30,948 nucleotides of DNA from Dentipellis sp. KUC8613 (lineage: Eukaryota; Basidiomycota; Agaricomycetes; Russulales; Hericiaceae), in assembly GCA_002286715.1 (NCBI GenBank), contig NSJX01000110.1, positions 1 to 30,948 of the forward strand, given 5' to 3'. Below the pieces are notes generated by a model. That model made no database searches and was not told the DNA's origin. It was given only the letters and a program-made list of their open reading frames with translations. This document shows, piece by piece, positions 19,403 through 30,423 of this stretch. The position numbers and the translations under genes were made by a program. Within the stretch, counting starts at the first letter, position 1. Each line of letters begins with the position of its first letter.

Positions 19403-22400
19403 ATGCAGCCACCTGCCGACCCGCCTGCGCCAAGCAACTCACATCCCTTCGGCTTTGAGGGCATTCTCAACCCCTCACAGTTCTTCACTGGCCAGAACGG
19501 TGAATACACCGACCACTCGCTCAAAATCCGCGTCCCTCCCATGAACCTGCGCAATCGCCACCGTACCAATTCCACCCACAGCGCCGCGTCGGGCTCCATC
19601 TACAACGACAGCAACGCCTCTATGGACGTCGACCTCCCTCTCGATGAGGATGCCGAAGGCGAAGACGACCCCCAAGTGCCACCGCCGCCCCCAGTGCAGT
19701 ACGGCGTGTCGTCGCGAGGGCGGCGCATCGCAAAGAAATCCTACGTCGAGTCTGAGGACGACGGCACCGTCAACCCCGACGCACTCCTCGGCGACGAAGA
19801 CGCTCCCAACGGCGACCTGCTCGACGACGCACCCGATGAGGACGAATCCGCCCCGCGCCGACGCACGCGCTCCTCCGCCAAGGGCCCGCCGAAGAAGTAC
19901 GTCGTCATGAGCAGCGACGAGGGCGATGCTGGCTCGAATGGCGGCAGACGCTACCCGACGCGCAGCAGGAGCAAGAAGCCCGACGCCCCCGCCAGCAACG
20001 GCAGCCGCACGCGCCGCCAGGCGGCCCGCACCAGCCCCCGCACCACCCGCATCAGCCGGTCGCGTCCTGGCATGCGCACGCGTCGCAGCGCGCAGGCGGA
20101 GGACGACGCAGACGGGTACGTCGACGAGCCCGAGGAGTCTGCGTCGGCAGACGGCTCCTTTGAGGACGCGTTGCACACGTCGTCGGACGTCGAGCCGGAG
20201 GTGGAGATTGCCGTCGACGAGGACGCGGACGCGGACGGCGAGGTCGAGCTCGAGCAGGAGGACAACGGGCGGCCGTATGCGCTGCGCAGACGCGCCAAGG
20301 TCAACTACGCCATCCCCCCGCCACTCGAAGAGATCCCGTCCGCGCCGCCGAAACCGAAGTCAGGAGGGCGTGGGCGGAACGATTGGAATCGAGGTCGGAA
20401 AGGCCCCGGCTTCAGTGCCACTGGCGCTGAGCTCGGGCGCTTCCTGGGCCTCCCCACTGGCGACGACTCGGTACGTGCAGCCTGATCCCGACCTCGTCTC
20501 GTGCTGAACCGCGAGGGTGCAGGATTCCGACGCGCCTGGCCGAGCGCCGTTGAAGGGCTTGGGTGGTGCCGCGTTCACGGGTGGCGTCGGCCCTGGGCCA
20601 AGTGGGATCTTGCCCGCTGATTTGGCAGCAGCTGCTGGTGGGCCCTCAAATTTTGGGAAAGTCGGCGATGCAGGTACGTTCTATCCTGTCTCGCCGTGAC
20701 GCGGATGAGTGAGGTGGATGCTAATCGTTCGCGACCGGTGCTGCTCCTTTGTAGCCCTGGCGGATACTGATCCATTAGGCGTGAATCAGAATGTCACTTT
20801 CGATGAAGTCGGTGGTTTGGACGACCGTATGTCCGCATATATGCATTCGCACTGGCTGTCGTCTTGATATGTGCGCTGCAGACATCAATTCGTTGAAGGA
20901 TATGACTCTCCTTCCCTTGTTATACCCCGAAGTCTTCCAACAATTCAACCTCACGCCACCACGCGGCGTCCTCTTTCATGGCCCTCCGGGTACTGGAAAA
21001 ACACTCCTCGCGCGAGCACTCGCAGCGAACTGTCGTTCAAACGGCAAAGGAATTTGTATGACTCCGCCCTAGTGTCCTTATCCATTAATGCTGAACATCT
21101 CCGCAGCATTCTTCATGCGCAAAGGCGCCGACGTCCTCTCCAAATGGGTCGGCGAGGCCGAACGCCAGCTGCGCCTGCTATTCGAAGAGGCCCGGAACTG
21201 CCAGCCGAGCATCATTTTCTTCGACGAAATCGACGGCCTCGCGCCCGTGCGCTCGTCGAAGCAGGACCAGATCCACGCGTCGATCGTGTCGACGCTGCTT
21301 GCGCTCATGGACGGCATGGACGGCCGCGGGCAGGTCATCGTCATCGGCGCCACCAACCGCCCCGATGCTGTCGACCCGGCGCTGCGGCGCCCCGGGCGAT
21401 TTGACAGGGAATTCTACTTCCCGTTGCCCGATCTGAATGCGCGGGAGAAGATTTTGAGGATCATGACGAAGAAGTGGGAGGGGTGGGAGGGCGAGAAGGG
21501 CGAGGAGAATGCGAAGGGCCTGGCGAAGATGACGAAGGGGTATGGTGGTGCTGATTTGAGAGTGAGCGAATGTCTTGTTTGGAGGCTGTCGATGGATGCT
21601 GATTTGTCGAATATAGGCACTGTGCACGGAAGCTGCGTTGAATGCTATTCAGAGGCGGTACCCTCAGATCTACAAGTCGAATGATCGACTACTGCTCAAG
21701 CCGGAGACGATCAATGTGCAACTTCGCGACTTCATGTTGTCGATCAAAAGTGAGAAATGTGTCACACTACTAGGCCTATGACATTAATGTGCTATTCGTC
21801 CAGAGATCGTTCCTTCATCAGCCCGCTCATCATCGTCCGTTGCCACGCCGTTACCGCCACAGCTGGTACCATTGCTGTCGGACACGTTCGATAAGGTGAA
21901 GAGTCAGCTGAACAAGGTCATGCCTCTTGGAAAGAAGACCACGGCATTAGAGGAGGCTGAATGGGAGGATGAAGGCCAAGATAATGCCTTGGAGCGTGAG
22001 CTTTTGCTTCAATGTAAGTTTTCTTCTACTGTGAATGAATGGACTTGTCTGACCACCTGATTAGCAATGGAGACGCTGAGAGTATATCGTCCTCGTGTCA
22101 TCTTGCATGGCCCTCCAGGCATGGGTCAGGGCTACATTGGTACTGCCGCGCTTCACCATCTTGAAGGTTATCACGTACAAAACCTTGATCTTGGCACGCT
22201 CATGGGGGACTCAACGAGGGTACGCGCGCCTATGCCATTCGTCGTGGAAATATTGACTCAACTCCCATATAGACGTCAGAAGCTGCCATCGTCCAGCTCT
22301 TCGTCGAAGCGAAGCGCCATCAACCATCCATCATCTACATTCCCTCACTAATAGCGTGGTGTGCTGCGGTCTCAGAAACAACGCGCACCACCGTCCAATC

Positions 22401-24381
22401 CATGCTCAACACCCTCGCTCCTACCGACCCCGTCCTTCTCCTCGCTGTCGTCGAAGGCTCTTTCATGTCGCTCCCGCGGGATGTGCGTTCCTGGTTCGGA
22501 CCGTCCCGCGAAAATCGCATCGAGATCGCCCAGCCTAGCGCCGAAAAGCGAGAGGCATTTTTCGATGGCATCCTCAAAGACGTCGAGCGGCCGCCAAACC
22601 ACTTCCCCGACGGCATGAAGCGCAAGAAACGTGTACTCGAGGAACTGCCGATTGCGCCACCGCTGCAGCCTCGTCAGCCGAGTGCGGCGGAGCTTGCGGT
22701 GCAGGAGGAGAATGACCAGCGACTGGTCACGTTGCTGAGGTATAGGCTAGGGCCTATCTTGACGGAGCTAAAGAGAAAGTTCAAGCGTTTCACCAAGCGC
22801 GCTGTCGTAAGTGACTCTTTTCCGTCTTGCTTTATGGTGGCTGATGACATGTTGCAGGAGGAGTACAACTTCGACCCGAACGAAGAGGTCGCGCAGACCG
22901 TCACAAATCCCGTCATCGAGGTCGCAACGACAGCTGTTGAGACCCAGCCCACAGAGAACGGTATTGTGGAGCAAGTGAATATCAACGGAGAGCAGATGCA
23001 AGTCGAAGCCGCCGCCGCCGTTGACGGCATACCCACAGAGCAAGTCCCCGCTGCGCCGCCTCCACCGCCTCCTGCTCCTGTTCCAAAGCTGTTCGACATG
23101 GACCTCGAGCGGATGCACTACGAGCTGTACCGCAATCGCTACCTGACACCGCAAGACTTCCTCTCGGACGTGGGCAAGATGGTGTACAACGCGAACATCC
23201 GTGTCCACGAAGATCCCGAACGTCTCTACCGTGCTCAGGCGATGTACACCGCAGCGGAAGTGAGCATCCTGGATTTCGATGCTCAGTTCCGCGTCGAGTG
23301 CGAGCGCATGGCTGCCCGTGAGCGCCAACGACGCGAGGAGCGAAAGAAACAGCGGCAGAAGGACCGGGCATCGCTTGAGGCGGAGGTCAACGGTGACACA
23401 TACCAGCCTGGCACGCGACGCAGCGCGCGGAACAACGGGCAGGAACCCGAAATCGCGATCACCGACCCTTTGCTTCTCGAACGGAAGCTCAAGCGGCAGC
23501 GCTCGAAGGAGGCAAGCGGCGATTCACAGGCGTCGGGCGAGGAGAACGGGGAGGGTCGCGACGCGAAGCGCACAAGGCTCAGCGAAGACCCTTTGAACAT
23601 CGGTCCAGGTCCACCCACGCCGCAGCACGTGTCTACTGTGCATTTCGCAGAGGAAAAACTTCCACCACCGCCACATCCTCCCGTAGAGCTGGCACCACCC
23701 CCAGAAGCCTCGACTTCGGCCGGGGTAGACAATATTCAGGTTGACGCCCCGATAGCTCCCCGTCTGGACGGCTTTGACCCGACACTCTTGAATCCTGTCG
23801 ACACGTCCGCCCCTGGATTCTTCTCACCTCACAATCCTGTGGCACATGCATCACACCATCTGGAGCCTGCTTTGCATAACCATCCGGATGCGCCGATTGT
23901 GAACGAGATGCATGTCGACGGGCAACAGGCCCCCGCGCCAGCGCTTCCCCAAATCCAATCTCCTCAGATCCCCATGCTCCAGATAGACGGCCCACGGGCG
24001 CCTACCGATGCGCCCAGAGAAGCAACTCCCGCTCAGGCCCCAAGTCCAATCCCAGTTTCAGCGCAGGCACAAGACGCTGCACCGGAACCGGCTCCAGAGG
24101 AACCCATGGAGGTTGAGCGCGAGCGCACGCCGCTGCCCGACTTCCACGTCAGCGACAACCTGCTCGCCGACCTCCGCCGCGAGCTGCGCGACGCTACGGC
24201 GCCGCTGTCCATCGAGCAGCTCGAGCAGCTGCGCGCGACGTGCCTTGGCTGCGTCTGGCGGCACCGCGCGGAGTGGGACCGCGATGCGCTCGTGCGCGAG
24301 CTGCACTCCGTTGTGGAGGAGTTTGTCGACGAGGTGCGCGCGGATCTTGACGAGGAACGCGGCGACGCGATGCGCGTGTAG
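19403..24381 (+). CDS. YTA7: Yta7/ATAD2-type AAA+ ATPase with bromodomain
   Basis: Ten exons (19403-20470, 20523-20673, 20755-20826, 20882-21055, 21107-21561, 21617-21749, 21804-22013, 22065-22219, 22273-22806, 22858-24381) give 1,491 residues; all introns are GT-AG, 51-81 nt. The N-terminal ~350 residues are disordered, with acidic patches and basic [13 protein letters not shown] clusters. AAA module 1 is intact: Walker A GPPGTGKT (464-471), Walker B IIFFDEID (524-531), sensor GATNRPD and arginine-finger region [12 protein letters not shown] module 2 is degenerate: GPPGMGQG (770-777) lacks the lysine and SIIYIPSL (825-832) lacks the acidic pair. A bromodomain-like helical region follows (about 958-984, then 1059-1130). 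The C-terminal third is Pro/Ala-rich with a final helical segment from about 1415. Yta7 and ATAD2 are hexameric chromatin-bound histone H3-H4 chaperones; that role is inferred here. Confidence 0.92.
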
Positions 24382-25453
24382 GCTTCCTGCTGTTTTCTGC
24401 TCCCAGGGTCTTTTGCTGCCCGCCCCCGGGTGACGAAGGCTCGGAAGTGGAGAATCGGAGATGTCAGATTCAGATGTCGATGGGTACTGTGACTGGCGAC
24501 ATGGTGACTGTATCGCGTATCTCTTTCTGTATAAAGTTATCTGTATTACCATTATCTCACGCCTGCGTTTGTAGTAATTTCAGTGCGGTGCTTTTCCTGG
24601 ATACCTTTTATCAATTGTTCTCCGTGCTTGCATGTTAGTACTTTCTTGGTACGTCCGCTGACCGGTTTCAGCTTTGCGTGCCGAAGGATCTCTCCCAGAA
24701 AATCCGCCTTTCCTTGGCCTACATAGATATCTCTCGTGAGTCCAATCCGTTCCCGGGCATACCACTGACTCGAGGACACTGCTGGGATGCGTCCCTCTGT
24801 GGACGTTGCTGATCGACGTCGAGGGAATGGATCATCAAGTAGATTAGAACGATAAGTCTGAATCTTTTCTTTAGTCAAAATAAACTCTTGCTGGTCCCGT
24901 AGTTGTTCCGACAGGCACGTATGGTCCTGCACTGAATTCAAGAAGCTGCACGCAGAACGGTAAGAGGGCGATGGTCAAGGATTTGATCAAGGCCGCTGTT
25001 GCCGCAAGCTTTCGCGGCCCAGGCGCAGATCAACTTTTGCCAGCTAGCGACCATCATCAGCTTTAGGGACGGGTTCTCTCCACTATCTTTGTACCATAAA
25101 AACTGTATATAAGACATACCTCTGCGGTCAGAAGGGTCGGGATGGCTCATAGTGATAGATTTCGTGAAGGACAAACAGAGTGAACGTGGGGAGAAACTCG
25201 TAAGACTGAGATATCGAGCGTGTGCTGAACAAGCACTTCATAACGTATGAGCTGTTGTTGCCTAGAGCGAAGCTTACTTGAGTGAAGCGGAAGAATATTA
25301 TGAAATTGAAGTGTAGTACTAAGTGCACCAGTCCGGCAGTTTCCGAAGCTTCGTCGCCAACAGAAGGAACTCGCTTAGACTTTCGACGCGTGCCACGACA
25401 CGTTGGACTAGGACATGCGCTAACAGTGCTCGCTACCTGCGGTAAGTTCTGCC
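24382..25453. other. Intergenic region right of Yta7
   Basis: This stretch holds the Yta7 3' flank and the upstream region of the DUF6697-type gene. Its base composition is less GC-rich than the exons to the left. The only coding candidate is a minus-strand frame at 24552-24941, listed separately. Confidence 0.45.
24552..24941 (-). CDS. Doubtful small minus-strand reading frame
   Basis: The minus strand stays open for about 130 codons. It reads as a hydrophilic, charged protein (QLRDQQEFILTKEKIQTY, SSQWYARERIGLTRDIYVG, LKPVSGRTKKVLTCKHGEQL). A plausible 3' splice site (TTACCG then GCGTGCAG) lies just upstream at about 24949-24966, and a minus-strand ATG with a GTATGT donor lies at 25150-25115, so it could be the last exon of a two- or three-exon gene. 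I could not find a phase-consistent joint between them. Codon bias is weak and I do not recognise the family. It may be a chance frame. It would be convergent with Yta7, with stop codons about 170 bp apart. Confidence 0.35.
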   Translation of the reverse strand: MNSVQDHTCLSEQLRDQQEFILTKEKIQTYRSNLLDDPFPRRRSATSTEGRIPAVSSSQWYARERIGLTRDIYVGQGKADFLGEILRHAKLKPVSGRTKKVLTCKHGEQLIKGIQEKHRTEITTNAGVR

Positions 25454-27366
25454 ATGAACAGACTGACGAAGGCGGAGCTGGATCTATTGGAAGCTGAAGA
25501 GCTGAGGCAGCTTGTGTGGCAGCTTCAAGGTCGGCTGGCGGATCGTGACGCCGCGGGGGATGCCAGTTCGACAGGTAGCAAGGTATATTGATCGATGTCA
25601 ATTATGGGAAAGGTACTGATGCTCCACGGGAATAGACGAAGATAGAGGGTGCCAGCTCAAGCTTTGATAAAGAAGTCCGTGCGGTGACTGTTCCTGATGG
25701 TTCTGCACCTCCGCTCACGTATGACACTGGATAGAACGGTATCGAAGTCATAGACTTGACCTCTGACGGGCCAGACGAGGTATGAGAAGTGATGAATCCC
25801 ATAAAATGACAGCTCAAGATAGTTTTAGCTGGGACCTTCCGCTAGACAACCTCGACGGCCGTTAAGTCACGAGCATAGAGTTCAGAATATTCCCGCAAAA
25901 CGCAGAAGCACCAGTCAGTGTTTCAATCTCATTGGGTCTATCAATGCTCAGATGAAACAGCATTTGAGGATCTACCAAGATCAAAGAAGCCGAAAGTAGA
26001 TCTGGAAGATGGGAGCGACTTCGACAGTAGTACGATTTCTCGGCATGCACCACCCGAGGAAAACGTGAAGGCTGGATTATCTGCTATGAAGTCGGTCTAT
26101 TTCCTTCCTTTTATCGTCACATGAGCTGACTTGTCGTACACAGGATCAAGCAGACCGATTCCTCTGCTGAAAACGCATCTATACTAGAGCGCTCTGACGG
26201 CCCAAATCTAAGTTCACCCGAATCTCCATTATCTGAAGTTGCAAAAGACGACTCCGAAGAAGATGACACGACGGATGAGCGGCAAGATTCGCCATTCAGC
26301 GACGAGAATTCAAGTAGGTGGAAGAGAGCGGACGAAGCGTGGTCTCAAGCCACGGCAGCTCTAACGGTACGATCTCACATACCGATATCACCCACTCATA
26401 CAAGCCAACCCAGGTCAAGAAAAAGTACGATGAGGACCGTCTGACGCTCCAAAACCGCATCGATGCCGTCGGCCGCGATCCCTTTCCTATCGCTCTCGAG
26501 CCAGCTATCAGAGACGCAGGAGTCAGCCGCGACTTCATGAGCGCAGTGTACGGTGGTTCGCCTCAGGGCACCTTCCCGACTATCGGCCCTGACAAGCTTG
26601 CCACGCACCGGCTTAACGACTTCATGTACATCAACACCGAGTTCAACCCCTTCGCTCCCCAAGAACCTGGGGAGACAGCGTTATTCTTCGTCGCTGGGCT
26701 TGTCGATGGCAAGGTATGGCCGCCGCTGAGTCGGGTGTTTGTGAAAAAAGAGGTGGGGCAGTGGGTGTATATGGGTCAGTATAAGGTGGAGGAGGCGCAG
26801 CCGCTGTCGGCGGAAGAATGGCTTCTGCAGAGCGACATTGTATGTCTCCCCTTTCCCATCTACCCGCTCGATTTTGACTTCCGCCTAGGTACGAAATACA
26901 TGGGTTCGTGAGATATTCAAAAGTCGATGGGGGAGACGCATCCGCGCCACGATTATCTTCCGTCAGAAGAAAAAGAGGGACCCGACGAAGGAAGAGCTTA
27001 CCAAGATGCTCAAGACTGATGACTTTTTTCGCAGCACGTCGATATCGGAGATTCAGAAGGCATTTGATGGAGGAAAGCAGGTACGTTGCCAGTCCAATAG
27101 CTTGTGGTGTGCTGGTGGCTGAAGTAATATAGTCCCTAGAGATCATGACTATGAAATGCATGGGTTACGACGAGGCCTTCCAGCGCCGTATAACTGCCGA
27201 ATTCGCAGCTTGGCCCGGCCGCTCTGGTTCGAAGAAAATCACGCAGACGAAGGCCCGAGCACGTCGGCCTCGAACGCACAAATTGGCCAGAGCACCAGCT
27301 TCCGAGACCCAGACTAAGGCCTCCGCGGAATCTGCGACCGAGGACTCAGAATCAGGTACTGTCTAA
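25454..27366 (+). CDS. DUF6697-type agaricomycete protein
   Basis: Nine exons (25454-25582, 25636-25683, 25735-25779, 25829-25913, 25961-26090, 26144-26366, 26414-26839, 26889-27080, 27133-27366) give about 503 residues. The N-terminus is a short amphipathic helix (LTKAELDLLEAEELRQLVWQ) likely to form a coiled coil. A low-complexity Ser/Asp/Glu/Pro region follows to about residue 220. The C-terminal conserved part (about 300-465) contains ETALFFVAGL, GQWVYMGQYKV, PLSAEEWLLQS, TWVREIFKSRWGRRIRATI and MKCMGYDEAFQRRI, the order I associate with DUF6697. The tail is basic (RARRPRTHK) and then acidic. The acceptor of intron 4 is ambiguous (25951 or 25960, three residues' difference). Introns are 47-53 nt. 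Function is unknown; codon bias is weaker than in the genes to the left. Confidence 0.75.
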
Positions 27367-27499
27367 CCATGCAGTAAATTTATCGGAAGAGCTGACTCGG
27401 CAACGGTGACGAAAGAGCGCGACACGACGCGCGAGTCTTTTGGGAGGTCCTCTTTAACCGTGAGCCCTCTACATTTCTTGCATATTTTCACGAGCTGAA

Positions 27500-28879
27500 T
27501 TGGTTGTTTAGACTGGGTCTACCGTTGAAAGGCCGACCCGGATCTCGGAAAGGCTGCGAGGCAAGTCTGGCCTTGGAAAAGGGAGGGGGAGTATCACAAC
27601 GCGATGAAGACGTCAATATGCAACACCAGATTCTGATCTGGCGTGTTTCCACCCGTCCCTCAGACTTGGATTTATGCGTTACCCATCCCATACCCATACC
27701 ACCCATTTCTTTGTCGGTTTCGTTACAACGCGTGACATCGAAAATTTTCACAGAGCTTATTCGATGTAGGGCCACTCTCGCGCTTGCGCAGGAACGGGCG
27801 TCAGCGTGACCGTTGGCTGCAGTAACAGTGACTACGTGCGACTATTTGGCAGGAACAAACACGAACTTGACGTCCTTCGCGCAGATACGACGGTCGATTA
27901 CCAGTACATGGGTGCTGGCGCGCCCCGCCAATACGTACGAGTCTGCGGAATGCGCCAGCGTTTGCTTTCCGAGACCAGAGCCTCGGTCACCAGGAATGTC
28001 GGTGAGGTGCTCCGCTTGACTGAAGAAATTGCCCGATTGACGGCGAAGCCGAAGAGCGAAGACCCAGAGCAGGCGGGAAGTATTGGAGGCGAAGGAAGAT
28101 CAGCTGAAAAAAGCCAACAAGGACGGCGTAAAGCTCCAGGCGTTCTTTAAGGAGGCCAACACCCAGTGGCACGACATTGCCCGTCGAAACATCGGCTTTG
28201 TTGACTGGGCACCCAAGATCGCTACTGATGTCGACGAACACCGTTACACTCGGGACATCGGTACCTTCGAAATCGATCCGCAGAAGTTCAAGGACAACTT
28301 CCAGGGCAATGTCGTGGACTTCGGTGCGTTTTGTCTCATTTCCCTCAGGAATATCTATTTCGATCAATAAAAATAACCTTCAGGGAATAAATACTCTTCT
28401 CACGAACTGAACACGATGTTCTGGCCCAGCAGCTCCAATCCGTCCGGCTTGAAGATCCCCTCCAATCGTATGCTCAGGATCTAGGGCGTTGTTCCGCGCG
28501 AACAGGCCGCTAATCCCGAGTGTTACAACGAAAGCGGCAACCCCGTCTACGTCGTCGGCAAGGACGGCAGCGCGACCGATTTTAAGGTGGGTCGCTACTC
28601 CGGACTGGAAGCATACCTCTCCAGCGCATCAGGTCAAGAGTCCGTCGAATTTGCGGTTTACAACTACGGCAAGATCTCCCTCAGCTTCTCCACTCGAGGC
28701 GACTCCGGATCCCTGGTCTTCACCGGCGATGGCCGCATGCTTGCCATCCTCCGCTCCAACATGCCCGGGGGCCGCACAGCCATGTCGCCTTTGGAACTCC
28801 TGCCTGGTGGGCGATCGATTAGCTCAAAACCCATTACAAGCACGCCGAGTTCAATCGTACGACCCTCAAACCTGCCTGA
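27500..28879 (+). pseudogene. Broken copy of an agaricomycete GDSGS-motif protein family
   Basis: Consecutive segments in changing frames read as one protein: RPSDLDLCVTHPIPIPP (about 27651-27701), CSNSDYVRLFGRNKHELD (about 27821-27874), EEIARLTAKPKSEDPEQA, then in the next frame EAKEDQLKKANKDGVKLQ (from 28083), NTQWHDIARRNIGFVDWAPK, a GT-AG intron (28324-28383), NKYSSHELNTMFWPSSSNP, GRYSGLEAYL, TRGDSGSLVFTGDG (about 28692-28733) and PAWWAID...HAEFNRTT. Breaks: a frame change near 27806-27812, an extra G in the run at 28074-28076, an in-frame TAG at 28482-28484, a frame change between about 28760 and 28795, and a TAG at 28820-28822. From memory the intact family is multicopy in agaricomycete genomes; GDSGS resembles the trypsin-type serine site. 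The true 5' limit is unclear and may reach about 27405. Confidence 0.75.
28324..28383 (+). other. Preserved intron inside the pseudogene
   Basis: GTGCGT at 28324 and CTTCAG ending at 28383 bracket 60 nt. Removing them joins VVDFG to NKYSS in frame. A retained intron means the copy arose by DNA duplication, not by reverse transcription of a spliced mRNA. Confidence 0.65.
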
Positions 28880-29815
28880 ATGCAAGCTCTCGTCTTGTTT
28901 TGATAGCCCGTCATCTGCCCCTCGGTTGTCCAGACGCGTATTTCGACGGCTGATTCGCTGCGGACCGTTATGCCTGGCCGCTCTCATCTATCCAACATTG
29001 CAGTGCGCTTGTTCGTCCACTCTTCTTCAGCGCCCTACTCTCTTCATGTACATAATCCTCACTTTGACATCCACAAACAGACTGAGTAGGTCTACTCATG
29101 GCGTGTCCCGCGGTGCTCCACCCGCAAGCCCCAAATGATCCGACAAATTCACTCTCGCTACGCCTGCAATGCTGCATGCACGCACAACGGGGCCCGGGCC
29201 CCTCAGGCCACATACCCCATACAGAGCCCCCGGCCGTATGGCTTCATCAGGTATCATTTCGAACCTCGCACCTTCACTCCAAGAAAAAAAAAACGCAACA
29301 AACCCCGAGATCCCACGCCGCGCGCTCGTCACCTTCGGCCCCCGATCTTCGCCTGCAGCGCCAGATAACATCACAAGCATATATCACATCGAATCGTAGA
29401 GTAAGTATGCGTTGCAAGTATATCGTACATCGTACTGAGACATCGTGGCCATGACAACGTTACTCCACCGCGCGCCGTCCTCTACGCGCGCGATCACGAC
29501 ACCATGCCCCCGCGAACCGAACCGCCAATACTGTAACTTAACTTAACCGCCCCCGTGTTCCGTCGTCATCGCCTGGACCATCAAACACGCTGCCAGTCGC
29601 TCGCTTTCCCGCGGCCCCGATACGCGCTCACAAGACTACACTGCACACTACACGCTACGCGCTAGACACGAGACCCTGCCTGTAAAAACCGAAAACCAGC
29701 TGATTATTGCACAGAGCGCGGATCTAGCCCGCCTGCAGGTTCGAGTACCGACGACGAAGGAGCGTGTGGGGTGTGGATGAGGGGGTAGGGAGCGACGGGG
29801 ATGGTGACGGGGGGC
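28880..29815. other. Intergenic region before the right-edge transporter
   Basis: Reading frames here are short and overlapping with no family motif. An A-run is present at about 29283-29292. The right end should contain the 3' UTR of the minus-strand MFS gene ending at 29816. Confidence 0.5.
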
Positions 29816-30388
29816 TCAGACGAAGGGCGTGCCCTTGCGCCGCGCGAGGAGGATGCGGCCGAAGGTGAGGATCGCGCTGCCCGCGAGGATGATGATCTGT
29901 ATGCGCGCGCCGCAGCAGCAAGAAAGAATAAGTAAACGCTCGTCAGCGCATGCATGTGTGAAGAAGGGGACAGGGACAGGACGCACGGCGCTGAAGAGGA
30001 TCGTCTTGGACCACGGGAAGGTGTCGCCGAGGAGGTAGCCGTTGATGGGCGCGCCGACGAGTGCGCCGGGGGCGGCGAGGAAGAAGGCGAGGCCGAGACG
30101 CACGCTGTGGGGCGGGCGCAGGGGATACGACGGGGCGGCGCAGAGGTACAGGCGCGGCGGGCGACACGGGAGGAACGGGTCGGACGATCGTGACGCGAAG
30201 GCGAGGCGAGCGGAAAGCCGGATGGGGATGGGCACGGGCGGCGAGTAAGGACAAAATTAGCACTGAAATAAACGCAGTAAGTGGAGCACCACGTACCCTA
30301 TTTCTCCTTGGTCCTTCGAGAGCGATGCTACGGCAGGCGAGAGGAGCGAAAGGACTGCCGGACGCGATGAGTATAGCAGGCCGTAAAA

Positions 30389-30423
<35 letters not shown>

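Noticed and set aside
19475..20176. 233-codon minus-strand open frame opposite Yta7 exon 1
   Set aside because: Low-complexity Arg/Ala/Val product caused by GC-rich third positions on the sense strand.
25732..25734. In-frame TAG in the DUF6697-type gene, suggesting a pseudogene
   Set aside because: The stop lies inside a 51-nt GT-AG intron (25684-25734) that joins two exons in phase.
26314..26358. GTAGGT donor at 26314 in the DUF6697-type gene as a further intron
   Set aside because: The exon continues in frame through this site to 26366, whereas splicing there leaves only an 8-nt exon.
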